From positions 1-64,000 of the forward strand of contig DASCMH010000056.1 of NCBI GenBank assembly GCA_036010905.1: DNA of 64,000 nt, read 5' to 3'. Below, in pieces: positions 19,566 through 27,904 of this stretch (position 1 is its first letter; every line of letters starts with the position of its first letter). The DNA is from SMWD01 sp002729875 (GTDB lineage Bacteria; Pseudomonadota; Gammaproteobacteria; Steroidobacterales; GCA-2729495). Under the pieces are notes generated by a model that did no database searches, was not told where the DNA came from, and was given only the letters and a program-made list of their open reading frames with translations. A program made the translations under genes and the position numbers.

Positions 19566-20942
19566 ATGTACGCACTGTTAATGTTTGCGGCTGTAGTCGG
19601 TATCCTGCTGCTCGGTTTTCCGGTTGCATTTACCCTGGCCGGTACTGCTTTGTCATTCGCACTGGTTGGTGTGGCAACGGGTCTTTTCGACCCCACTTTC
19701 CTCAACACAATGCCAAGCCGCATCTTCGGCATCATGAACAACGGCATGCTGGTCGCCGTCCCGCTGTTTGTCTTGATGGGCGTCACACTTGAGCGGGCGC
19801 ATATTGCCGAGGATTTACTGGAAACTCTTGGCGCTCTATTCGGACATTTACGTGGCGGACTCGGCATCGCTGTAACGCTGGTGGGCATGTTGCTGGCCGC
19901 AAGCACCGGTATCGTTGGCGCAACGGTAGTAACCATGGGTCTGCTGTCGCTGCCCACCATGCTCAAACGAGGTTACGACCCAGCCATTGCAACCGGCATC
20001 ATCTGCGCGTCCGGCACACTTGGACAGATTATTCCGCCATCGATAATTCTGGTGTTACTCGGTGACGTATTGTCTTCAGCTTATCAACAGGCGCAACTGA
20101 ACCAGGGTATTTTTTCCCCTGAAACCGTATCGGTAGGAGATCTGTTTATCGGCGCAATCATCCCGGGCCTGCTGCTGGTTAGCTTGTATATCATCTACCT
20201 TATTATTATCGGAAAACTACGCCCTTCGGCAATGCCCGGCAATCATGAAAGCGTTGCCCATGCTGCCGATACCGGCCCCATGCTGCTGCATGTCTTCTAT
20301 GTCCTGCTGCCGCCACTATTGCTAATCCTGGCTGTGCTTGGCTCGATCCTGGCCGGTCTTGCCACACCGACCGAGGCGGCAGCCGTCGGGGCCGTCGGAG
20401 CACTGTTTCTGGCTGCAATCCGCGGCGAATTATCCACCCGCAAGGTTACCGATATCGGACGTACGACAGCGCGTATCAGTAGCATGGTATTTCTGATATT
20501 GATCGGTGCATCGGTATTCTCGCTCGTGTTCCGGGGCTATGGCGGCGATGATGTTGTACGTAATTTTCTGCTTGCCATGCCCGGCGGTGTGGCTGGTGCC
20601 GTTATAACGGTCATGCTGGTCATGTTCCTGCTTGGCTTCGTACTCGACTTTATCGAGATCACCTTTGTTGTGGTACCCATTGTTGGCCCCGTGCTGCTCG
20701 GCATGGGGCTTGACCCGGTCTGGCTCGGAATAATGATTGCGATAAACCTGCAAACATCATTCCTGACGCCGCCGTTCGGCTTTGCACTTTTCTATTTACG
20801 CGGCGTCGCGCCGGATGACGTTGCTACATCAGCGATATATCGAGGGGTCATTCCATTTGTTGCGTTACAAATATTTGTTTTAATCCTGTTGGCAGTCTGG
20901 CCGGAACTGGTCACCTGGCTTCCGGACACGGTCTATCAATAA
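19566..20942 (+). CDS. dctM: TRAP transporter large permease subunit (DctM-like)
   Basis: This 458-residue protein has about twelve to thirteen membrane helices and is the transport subunit. Family features are FPVAFTLAGTAL near the N terminus, AASTGIVGATVVTMG, CASGTLGQIIPPSI and FLTPPFGFALFYLRG. It starts one base after dctQ. No dctP binding-protein gene is adjacent, so the substrate cannot be inferred; the binding protein may be encoded elsewhere. Confidence 0.94.
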   Translation: MYALLMFAAVVGILLLGFPVAFTLAGTALSFALVGVATGLFDPTFLNTMPSRIFGIMNNGMLVAVPLFVLMGVTLERAHIAEDLLETLGALFGHLRGGLGIAVTLVGMLLAASTGIVGATVVTMGLLSLPTMLKRGYDPAIATGIICASGTLGQIIPPSIILVLLGDVLSSAYQQAQLNQGIFSPETVSVGDLFIGAIIPGLLLVSLYIIYLIIIGKLRPSAMPGNHESVAHAADTGPMLLHVFYVLLPPLLLILAVLGSILAGLATPTEAAAVGAVGALFLAAIRGELSTRKVTDIGRTTARISSMVFLILIGASVFSLVFRGYGGDDVVRNFLLAMPGGVAGAVITVMLVMFLLGFVLDFIEITFVVVPIVGPVLLGMGLDPVWLGIMIAINLQTSFLTPPFGFALFYLRGVAPDDVATSAIYRGVIPFVALQIFVLILLAVWPELVTWLPDTVYQ

Positions 20943-21111
20943 TGCAAACACCATGAAAGTCATCGGCACCGGTTATGGCCGTACGGATTCTGTCTTGCTC
21001 AAAAAGACTTATATCCGCGCACCAACATGAGCCTGAAAAGAATTTTATAAACTTCCCCTGGCACGTAGTTTTCACTATGGTTTAAATGCAAGGCACCCAT
21101 CTGACATTGCG

Positions 21112-21603
21112 TTAGTTAATAATTTTTTGCCAATACAACGCCTTACCAAGTTCCGGATTCAGTTCATATCCGGCAAATCCGGATTTCTGATAGGCCCGTT
21201 TTGCCGGCTCATTACCTGCCAGGACCTCAAGGGTTATCTTGCAACAGTTTTCTTGCCTGGCAATTTCCTCAACTTTGGCGAGCATCAATTGACCGATGCC
21301 CCTGCCGCGATAATTCCTGAGAACTGCTATATCGTGAATATTGATGAGGGGCTTGCAATTGAATGTTGAAAAACCCACAAAGCAATTTGTGAGCCCTACC
21401 GGCTTATCATTACTATAACAAATCAGGCTAAAAGCATTGGGAAGCTTCGCCAATTCTGCTACCAGGTTCTCTTTTACGCGGCTGGACAGGGAGAGGGCCC
21501 CTCCCATGGGATCGGTTGCATAGCAATCAAGCAAATAACAAATATCCTTACCCTGCTGTTCATCACTATAGTCAGCTATTAATACTTTACTTGTGCTGGT
21601 CAC
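21112..21603 (-). CDS. GNAT family N-acetyltransferase
   Basis: This 163-residue cytoplasmic protein transfers an acetyl group from acetyl-CoA to an unknown amine. Motif A, with the pyrophosphate-binding turn, is NIHDIAVLRNYRGRGIGQLML. Motif B/C follows as CKITLEVLAGNEPAKRAYQKSGF. The start is GTG at 21603 with AAGGA about ten bases upstream. It is convergent with the TRAP operon. Confidence 0.88.
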   Translation of the reverse strand: MTSTSKVLIADYSDEQQGKDICYLLDCYATDPMGGALSLSSRVKENLVAELAKLPNAFSLICYSNDKPVGLTNCFVGFSTFNCKPLINIHDIAVLRNYRGRGIGQLMLAKVEEIARQENCCKITLEVLAGNEPAKRAYQKSGFAGYELNPELGKALYWQKIIN

Positions 21604-21661
21604 CTTTAATATTCCTTGCTGCCAAGCCAGGATTGTATCCGGGTGTTTCTATCAAGTTGAA

Positions 21662-22039
21662 TCAAACGTCCTTACCGAGAACATCTCTGCGAATGCTTGC
21701 CCGATTGGCTTCCCCTTCAACTTCTGACAGTAATGCTTCCGCTTCTTTCTCAGATCCGGTTGACACGTAGAGAGTCATAACCTGAGACAGGGATTGATTT
21801 CTGATATCCTGATTCTTAATCGAGCGGACTACATCTAAAACAGAATCAAGCTCTGCTTTAATACTATCGCCTTTATCTGCAGATTCTTTAAGAGCCACAC
21901 ATTTTTCAACTAATTGTGAAAATATCGTTTGATCCATTTTCCCATATGCTGCCTTACGCTTACGGCTTAGCCATACGGAATAACCAAACACCATAACAAC
22001 GGGTATTAAAAACCCCAGCACTATAGTAACGAGCATCAT
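21662..22039 (-). CDS. Small membrane-anchored protein, function unknown
   Basis: The 125 residues begin with one membrane helix (about 3-23, LVTIVLGFLIPVVMVFGYSVWL) and a basic stop-transfer SRKRK. A soluble, mostly helical and acidic domain follows, with heptad-like patterns. No known domain is recognised. The two adjacent ATG codons are preceded by GAGATAAG. It is upstream of the GNAT gene on the same strand with a 58-base gap. Confidence 0.65.
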   Translation of the reverse strand: MMLVTIVLGFLIPVVMVFGYSVWLSRKRKAAYGKMDQTIFSQLVEKCVALKESADKGDSIKAELDSVLDVVRSIKNQDIRNQSLSQVMTLYVSTGSEKEAEALLSEVEGEANRASIRRDVLGKDV

Positions 22040-22277
22040 AGTCTTATCTCGGCTAATATCTGTAACAGTTCAGTTGCAAACTGTTTTCAATTTAATGTTG
22101 TATGGTTTCTCATTTCTGAGATACCGGTAAAATATGAAAGCATTATAACTATCAGGAACCTTATAAGCGGCAAGCAAAGCTTCAGGATTTTGCCGGTTAA
22201 GTCAGCTTATCACCAGCCATCCGGTTGAAATCAATCCCCTGCATTTGCGTATACTTTTAACATCCTTATGCAGTCGG

Positions 22278-22739
22278 TTACAACCACCTGCGTACCCTGC
22301 TCTTATAGGCCAGATAATCATCGCCAAAAATTATCTCCAAAGCACTTTCTTCAGGTTTAATCTGCCAGCTATTCATGTACAAAACAAAACCCGCACATAC
22401 AGCCAATGAAAAAATATTTGACAAAAACAAACCCCAGCCGATCAATACAAGCAAAAATCCAAGGTACATTGGATTACGAGTGCGCCGATAGATACCGTCT
22501 GTTACAAGAGATGAGGATTCATTCGGAGTCATTGGATTAAATGTTGTTTTTGCTTTTCTGAAAGTTAACCCACCGGAAATCGTAAAAGCAATTCCAACAC
22601 CCGCTGTTAATACAAAAGCTGTTATCTTATACAAAATAGGAATTCTGATTCCCGGCAAAAGCAGGGAAGTCAGCTGCATAATCAGGGCAAGAATTATCAT
22701 CAGAACTAGCGGTGGAATTTTTAGCTGCAGGTTTAGCAT
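22278..22739 (-). CDS. Isoprenylcysteine carboxyl methyltransferase/PEMT-like membrane methyltransferase
   Basis: This 153-residue protein has four membrane helices. It carries the family C-terminal signature: GIYRRTRNPMYLG, then a KPEE motif and FGDDYLAYKSRVRRWL at the end. Such enzymes methylate lipids or small molecules in the membrane with SAM, but the substrate here is unknown. It lies 15 bases downstream of the nitroreductase-family gene, so the two are probably cotranscribed. Confidence 0.85.
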   Translation of the reverse strand: MLNLQLKIPPLVLMIILALIMQLTSLLLPGIRIPILYKITAFVLTAGVGIAFTISGGLTFRKAKTTFNPMTPNESSSLVTDGIYRRTRNPMYLGFLLVLIGWGLFLSNIFSLAVCAGFVLYMNSWQIKPEESALEIIFGDDYLAYKSRVRRWL

Positions 22740-22754
22740 GCATGCTATTGCCGA

Positions 22755-23228
22755 TTAATCGTCATCACCGTGCGAGCCACCCGGCAGATCTGCCACTACA
22801 GCGATTGCCTCGTGTGAGGCCCGTTCCAGGTCTCCTTCCAGCGGAGCCTTGTCCTTATTCAGTTTAATATCATGATAAGCAGCGTCCTGTGGAAATAGTT
22901 CCAGATAGTAAGCAAGCCACTTCTTGACTTCCTCGGGATTGGTGTCGATTGCCACAGCTTTGTATGGTCTATCCTTCCCTCGAATACGTAGCACAACATT
23001 AGCGCCACCTCGCAAATTGCGCCACCACTGGTTCTCGGAACCAGTAAAACATCTGACTGTGCCATCGGTTTGAATATACCTGACAGGTGTAGTGAAATTT
23101 TTCCCGCTCTTTCGCCCTTTGAAGGTTATCAGCATAAGACTGTCACTCCACAGGCCATGTAATGGTGACCGGAGCAGGAATATCATGGTTGGATTTATTA
23201 CTGCGAATAATGGTTCTGGAAATTTCAT
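22755..23228 (-). CDS. DUF385-type nitroreductase/deazaflavin-dependent oxidoreductase family protein
   Basis: This 157-residue protein has the split-barrel pattern of the F420/FMN nitroreductase family: SLMLITFKGRKSGKNFTTPVRY, GSENQWWRNLRGG and RGKDRPYKAVAI. In actinobacteria such proteins reduce nitro compounds or quinones with F420. In a gammaproteobacterium the cofactor is uncertain and could be FMN or heme. The start ATG is preceded by AGGTGA at good spacing. Confidence 0.8.
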   Translation of the reverse strand: MKFPEPLFAVINPTMIFLLRSPLHGLWSDSLMLITFKGRKSGKNFTTPVRYIQTDGTVRCFTGSENQWWRNLRGGANVVLRIRGKDRPYKAVAIDTNPEEVKKWLAYYLELFPQDAAYHDIKLNKDKAPLEGDLERASHEAIAVVADLPGGSHGDDD

Positions 23229-23279
23229 GCTAATTCACCTATACGCATACTGCCCACAATCAAGATCCGGTAAGCTGGC

Positions 23280-23579
23280 TTAGTAAATAGCATAGGCCGT
23301 CGGGTTAACCAGAAGTGCAATACTGTTAAATGCTGTTGAGGCATATAGCAGGTGTCCGCGCTCACCTTTTCTAAACGCCACTACAGCAGCGGCAAGCCCA
23401 ATTATTGCCATAACAGAAACCAGGATATTCGCCGGGTCAATAACCTCCGCCGGGCTATTCCCTGGTGATGGGGACGTCAAATCATACAAGCGATTTGCCG
23501 ACCAAATCAGCAGCCCTTTAGCTGCAGCAGTCGTAAGACCGAGTCCGAAACAAAATTTTGACAGTAAAGTAGGCTGCAT
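23280..23579 (-). CDS. Small membrane protein, function unknown
   Basis: The 99 residues form about three hydrophobic helices (FCFGLGLTTAAAKGLLIW, ANILVSVMAIIGLAAAVVAF and the C-terminal stretch). No motif is recognised. ATG 23579 was preferred to an upstream ATG at 23624 because CAGGAGGCCAGGG lies directly before it. It is 51 bases upstream of the nitroreductase-family gene, on the same strand. Confidence 0.65.
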   Translation of the reverse strand: MQPTLLSKFCFGLGLTTAAAKGLLIWSANRLYDLTSPSPGNSPAEVIDPANILVSVMAIIGLAAAVVAFRKGERGHLLYASTAFNSIALLVNPTAYAIY

Positions 23580-24105
23580 TTCCCTGGCCTCCTGATGCCT
23601 GCGACATAAGAATTCTTCCAACAATATTTTTTCCTGGATGTGTCGGTTCTTTATGTGCGGGTAGTTGTACCATATTTTTATTCCTCACCGATGGTATGCC
23701 GATAGTCAATGTACTACCAGGTCGTTTCCGGATTGTTAACTTTTACCATCCGACCGCCCTGCCGGCAGGAAAAATGTGCGTTTAACCGGGTGGAGTTTCA
23801 GCGCGCACTGCTCTGATTGGTCAGGTGGATCAGGTGGATCAGGCAAGCAATCTAATCTATGCGCGATGCCTGTTCAGGTTATAAAACCCGGGACAAATAA
23901 CCTTTCGCACTCATCGGGAGACGGATTGTCAGTTTGCGCTGCAATACCTGAAACGATTCTTTATAACGCTATCGCGGCGCTGATCGCGGCTCAATCATTT
24001 AGCAGCAAACATGGGAAGTGAACTGCCGGTGTTGGTTACGGCGCAAATGTGTCTCTGCACTTCCGGAACTGCTACAAGCCTGAGCCTGAAACACCAGATT
24101 TGTTG
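23580..24105. other. Gene-poor stretch at the core/accessory boundary
   Basis: About 526 bases without a convincing gene. An 81-codon plus-strand frame at 23776-24021 has no family resemblance and contains a repeat-derived Gly/Ser run. A short direct repeat (TCAGGTGGA, twice plus a partial copy) lies at 23820-23845. The stretch separates the small-gene group from the accessory catabolic region. Confidence 0.4.
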
Positions 24106-25215
24106 TCAGCCATCGACCATGGTCTGCAAATGAGCAGTGGCCGCCAAAGCAAGTCCCTGTGGGTTGTATCCGCCTTCAAGCACTGAAACCACCCTTCCAG
24201 CACAATACTGATTTGCCAAATCCAGAGTCAGCCGGGTCAACTTGCGAAAACCATCATCCGTCACCTTGAATGTGCCAATCCTGTCATCCACCCGGCTGTC
24301 GAATCCGGCTGAGATCAATATCAGATCAGGCTGCAATTTTTCCGCCGCACTGGCAGCATGATCCTCAAATGCACGGATGATATCGTCATCACTGGCACCT
24401 GCTTCTAATGGAATATTGAGATTGTATCCCTCTCCGGCACCTTCGCCGGTGCGATCGGGGCTACCCGTACCGGGATAGGTCTTCCATTCGTGGGTCGAAA
24501 AAAAGAACACTGACGGGTCGTCGTAAAACGACCATTCGGTGCCGTTACCATGGTGGTAGTCCCAATCCAGAATCAAAACCTTTTCGATGCCCGGCAGGCT
24601 TTGCGCGTAGCGGGCCGCCACGGCCACGTTGTTGAAATAACAAAAACCCTCGCCGGCGTCCACACCGTCATGATCTGCACCATTATTATGGGCGTGATGA
24701 CCAGGCGGCCGGATCGCACAAAATGCATTATTAATGCTGCCGTTGCAGACATCGCGCACAGAACCGAGCGATAACCTTAAGGCTTCCATCGCCGCAACGC
24801 TGGCATGGTTGGCTTTATTGCGGACCGAATCAATATGGGCAGCACTATGAACACGGGATAAAAAGGGCTCGGTCTTTTCCAGGGCCGCTACCGGCTGAGT
24901 GTGTTTAAGCACGCCCGAATCCCGAACCCGTTGCATCAAGTCCTGAAGGCGCCGGGGACTCTCCGGGTGACCGGGGCCTAATGAGTAATTAAGGGTGATG
25001 TCGCTATAAGCGAATCCGGTTTTTCGCCCCCGTTGCTGCGCCATCGCCGAACCGATACCCATTACCGACACAGCACCGAAAGCAGCTACGCCCAATGATT
25101 TCTCGAGAAAGTGGCGCCGGTTCGGGTCGCCAGGACTATCATCTGGTTGGGCGCTTAGATGGATCTGATTGCTCTCAGAACGCCTGGTCATGACCTCGCT
25201 GCTGTGCCAATGCAT
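24106..25215 (-). CDS. Histone deacetylase family hydrolase with a Tat signal
   Basis: This 369-residue protein belongs to the zinc-dependent arginase/deacetylase fold (class II HDAC, acetylpolyamine amidohydrolase-like). Active-site motifs are RPPGHHA (169-175), GFCYFNN (190-196), DWDYHHGNGT (217-226), SAGFDSR and LEGGYN. Zinc ligands would be D219, H221 and the Asp of GFDSR. The N terminus carries a twin-arginine signal (NRRHFLEK at 32-39, hydrophobic stretch to AMA at 57-59), so the enzyme is probably exported folded. The start is uncertain: ATG 25215 has no clear ribosome binding site and ATG 25191 has GAGG very close. The substrate is unknown. Confidence 0.9.
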   Translation of the reverse strand: MHWHSSEVMTRRSESNQIHLSAQPDDSPGDPNRRHFLEKSLGVAAFGAVSVMGIGSAMAQQRGRKTGFAYSDITLNYSLGPGHPESPRRLQDLMQRVRDSGVLKHTQPVAALEKTEPFLSRVHSAAHIDSVRNKANHASVAAMEALRLSLGSVRDVCNGSINNAFCAIRPPGHHAHNNGADHDGVDAGEGFCYFNNVAVAARYAQSLPGIEKVLILDWDYHHGNGTEWSFYDDPSVFFFSTHEWKTYPGTGSPDRTGEGAGEGYNLNIPLEAGASDDDIIRAFEDHAASAAEKLQPDLILISAGFDSRVDDRIGTFKVTDDGFRKLTRLTLDLANQYCAGRVVSVLEGGYNPQGLALAATAHLQTMVDG

Positions 25216-25331
25216 TTTGTCTGCATATTATTGAAATTGTAGCGTTACCGTGCAGGTATATAAAGGCGTCGTTCGGCTTTGCTGCAATGTTATACCTCGT
25301 AGATCTTAACAAGAGGTGTTTACCAAACCGT

Positions 25332-26357
25332 TTACTTGTTTCCGGCCCGCGCCTTTCTCACCGTCGACCTCTCCACGACACTTGCGCACATGACAATATT
25401 TTCGGGCTCAATATCCGGGTCAGCCAGCCTCTTGATCAAAATGTCTATCGACATATCTATCATCTCCTCAATGGGAAGGCGTACGGTTGTCAACCGGTTG
25501 ATTCCCCAGGTCGCTGCGGCGGAATCCCCGAACCCGAATATACCGAGTTTCTCCGGCACATCGATTCCCAAATCGATAAGAGCGCCATCCAGAACCCCGT
25601 GCGCCGTAACATCAGAGGAACAAATAACGGCGTCAGGTTTAATTCGGTTCTTCATAAGCCTGCCGATCGCATTACGACCGTCATCGTAACTGACGATATG
25701 GGCCTCCTGTGCCACGATTCGCGCGTTACCCTGATCTTCAAGGCTTTTCTCAATAACCTCGGTTTCCTGAATTCCGGCCTCACGATCCGAGTCACCGCGG
25801 AGTAGAGCGAGTCGCTCGTAACCAGCGTCCAGCAGTGTTCGTGCAATCCTGCGGCCAATATCAACCGCGTCGCAAGTCACGCTGGATGCACCGATCCTGG
25901 ATGCCTCCCGATTCAACAGGACAATCGGTGTTTCCCTTTGCAGGCAGGCGGCTGCAATCATTGTTGAAGGCGAAGCAGAAACGATGATGACCCCGTCTAC
26001 CTGGTACTGCAGCAGCAGTTTGATAGCATCATCAGTATCCTGCTCCTTGTTAACCGTTGCCAGGATGACCTGGAAACCTTTAGCCTGCAATCCCTCGCTG
26101 AATTGTTTCAGCATCATGGCATAAAAAGGGTTTCGCCAGTCCGCCATGACTATGCCGATCAACCGGGACTGTTGCATGATCAGGCTTCGCGCAATCACAT
26201 TCGGCTGATAACCGAGTTTTGCTGCAATTGCCAGCACCTTCTTCTTGGTCTTTTCCGAGATGCTGGCGCCGGGTGTAAAGGCTCTGGAAACCGCCGATCG
26301 CGATACGCCAGCTAACGCAGCAACGTCACGTGACGTAACTTTTCTTTTCTTACTCAA
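25332..26357 (-). CDS. LacI/GalR family transcriptional regulator
   Basis: This 341-residue repressor has an N-terminal helix-turn-helix (VTSRDVAALAGVSRSAVSRAF, about 7-27), the hinge helix region KLGYQPNVIARSL, and a periplasmic-binding-protein-like effector domain. Its recognition helix is close to that of the regulator at 46560-47573, so the two may read similar operators. It lies next to the Tat-exported deacetylase gene and a degraded LacI gene. The candidate targets are the palindromes listed in this annotation, by inference. Confidence 0.94.
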   Translation of the reverse strand: MSKKRKVTSRDVAALAGVSRSAVSRAFTPGASISEKTKKKVLAIAAKLGYQPNVIARSLIMQQSRLIGIVMADWRNPFYAMMLKQFSEGLQAKGFQVILATVNKEQDTDDAIKLLLQYQVDGVIIVSASPSTMIAAACLQRETPIVLLNREASRIGASSVTCDAVDIGRRIARTLLDAGYERLALLRGDSDREAGIQETEVIEKSLEDQGNARIVAQEAHIVSYDDGRNAIGRLMKNRIKPDAVICSSDVTAHGVLDGALIDLGIDVPEKLGIFGFGDSAAATWGINRLTTVRLPIEEMIDMSIDILIKRLADPDIEPENIVMCASVVERSTVRKARAGNK

Positions 26358-26410
26358 ATTTCCTCATCCCGCCTTTTGACCAAGCCTCTTCAAAGAAAAG
26401 GATGTATAGA

Positions 26411-26815
26411 CTAACCCAGTTTATCCCGAGTACTCGCACAAATGACAAGATTGACCTTTAACAATGTCTCTTCGGATTCCAGATCAGGGCCCGCCAGTCT
26501 GGAAAGGAGAATGCAAACAGTCTACTCAACCACGTCCTCGAGAGGATACCCGACAGTTGTGATTTCGTGCGCCCCCCATGATGCCGTCACCCTGTTCCCG
26601 ATTACCGATAGATCGTCCGGAATACTCAGCTGACGATCGATACGGGCACCATCCAAAACTCCAATAGCCGTATTATCGTAGGAGCAAAAAATAGCGCCGG
26701 ACGGTTCGGCGCGTTCGAATAACTCGTTAATGCGCCGTCTGCCGGCCTCGTAACCCAACCCGCTGGCCAAACTCGCTACGTCAAGTGAAGTAATGCGCTT
26801 GGGCACCACAAGCAA
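26411..26815 (-). pseudogene. Degraded LacI family regulator gene
   Basis: This is a remnant of a gene closely related to the intact regulator at 46560-47573. The first residues (PKRITSLDVASLA) match its HTH start, then the frame jumps to LGYEAGRRRINELFERAE, which corresponds to about residue 220 of the intact protein. Roughly 205 codons are therefore missing in frame. A nonsense codon at 26522-26524 (GAG TAG against GAA AAG) stops translation. Downstream the homologous frame continues intact (ILLSRL, then LVICASTRDK) to TAG 26411-26413. Two further codons are lost near NRVTASWG. The DNA-binding domain is incomplete, so it cannot work as a repressor. Confidence 0.88.
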
Positions 26816-27769
26816 CTAATCTAACAGCTTACGGACCACTCGCAAACCATGACCGTCTCCATGCAAGGCTATTGGAAATCCACCTCTAATGGCAGGCCGC
26901 AAGAATCCGGGACCGCCCGCCCACGAACCACCTTTTAAAACCCGGGTCAGGCATGACTCAAGTTGATGTGCGCTGCCGTCAGTGGGGGCACCCTCGTGCG
27001 TAGCCCCGGCGCAATCCTCAGTCCATTCGGAAACATTGCCGAACACATCGTACATTCCCAATTCGTTCGGTGCATAAGAACCGGAAGGCGCACCAGCCGC
27101 ATAACCGTCGTCGCACTCGAATAAACCGGGCCACCAATCCTCCGTGTACGCCCCTTTGAACCGGGCATCGGCACCGTTGAGATGCTGACAGGCTTGCGCC
27201 CCCAGGGACGAGGGCGCCGGCCCGTCGCCAAGCCCGGAACGGGCTGCAAACTCCCACTCGGCTTCAGTCGGAAAACGATAAGTCTGTCCCGTTCTGGCGC
27301 TAAGCCATGCAAGATAGGCGGAAAAATCGTTGTAGCTCAGACACGTCGCCGGGTAAGCATCGGTCACGTCGAATCCCGGGGCACGCCAGTTGGACGTGGG
27401 AACAAATTCCCACGCCTTGCCGACGAGTCCGAAACACGCTCCGCCTTCAAAGTCAGTCTCTTCGGCAAATACGGCAAACTCGGCGATCGTTACTTCGCGG
27501 CGACCAATTGCAAACGGGTAGTCAATCTTGACCCAGTGTGCGGGTTGCTCTTCCCGGACACGCTCGGGCGGCACTTCGGGCGGAATAAACTCACCCTCGG
27601 GCGATCCCATTTGGAATTCACCCGGCGCAATGCGAACCAACTCCGGGCAGACATCACAGTCTTTTATGAATTGCGCTCCGGGAGCGCCTGCATTTGTGCA
27701 CGCAAACAAGAACAAGGATGCCAAAACCAGCAATACCGCCTGATTGCTTAACCGTTGTCCGTTCAACAT
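26816..27769 (-). CDS. FGE-sulfatase/SUMF1-like domain lipoprotein
   Basis: This 317-residue protein has a lipoprotein signal ending in LFAC at about residues 21-24 and then a formylglycine-generating-enzyme-like domain. Typical parts are RIAPGEFQMGSPEG, RREVTIAEFAVFA, FPTEAEWEFAARSG, NELGMYDVFGNVSEWTED and VLKGGSWAG. The paired active-site Cys that true FGE has after the GGSW motif are absent (the segment is RPAIRGGF), so sulfatase activation is unlikely. Related lectin-like or ergothioneine-type uses of the fold are possible. ATG 27769 was chosen because CAGGAG precedes it at good spacing. A TTGTAA-N17-TATCAT promoter with a LacI-type operator lies upstream. Confidence 0.85.
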   Translation of the reverse strand: MLNGQRLSNQAVLLVLASLFLFACTNAGAPGAQFIKDCDVCPELVRIAPGEFQMGSPEGEFIPPEVPPERVREEQPAHWVKIDYPFAIGRREVTIAEFAVFAEETDFEGGACFGLVGKAWEFVPTSNWRAPGFDVTDAYPATCLSYNDFSAYLAWLSARTGQTYRFPTEAEWEFAARSGLGDGPAPSSLGAQACQHLNGADARFKGAYTEDWWPGLFECDDGYAAGAPSGSYAPNELGMYDVFGNVSEWTEDCAGATHEGAPTDGSAHQLESCLTRVLKGGSWAGGPGFLRPAIRGGFPIALHGDGHGLRVVRKLLD

Positions 27770-27837
27770 TATTGGGCTCCTGGGATTTATTAGAATTTTT
27801 CGGTTCGCCAATGAACCTGACCAAATGTAATGAGTTC

Positions 27838-27866
27838 ATGATAGACTGGGTTGCAATCGTTTACAA
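27838..27866 (-). promoter_or_regulatory. LacI-type operator over the promoter of the FGE-like gene
   Basis: The 16-base near-palindrome TTGCAATCGTTTACAA (27851-27866) has the central CG of LacI/GalR operators. On the minus strand its half TTGTAA forms a -35-like hexamer, followed by exactly 17 bases and TATCAT (27843-27838), five of six matches to the -10 consensus. Transcription would start near 27831, about 60 bases before the FGE-like start. The site also lies 39 bases upstream of the divergent aminotransferase gene. Confidence 0.65.
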
Positions 27867-27904
27867 TGTTCGAATTCCCTTGCCTATTACAGAGAAAGTC
27901 CAGA

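Noticed and set aside
23776..24021. An 81-codon plus-strand open frame in the gene-poor stretch
   Set aside because: It has no family resemblance, no ribosome binding site and a Gly/Ser run produced by a short DNA repeat, so it is probably non-coding.
25236..25252. TTGTAGCGTTACCG as a further operator upstream of the deacetylase
   Set aside because: The spacing between half-site and CG is one base short and the right half does not match.
27851..27904. An N-terminal extension of the class IV aminotransferase starting at 27851
   Set aside because: It would be encoded by the operator and leader DNA, and the family N terminus begins at MWQPKLIMMNGE.
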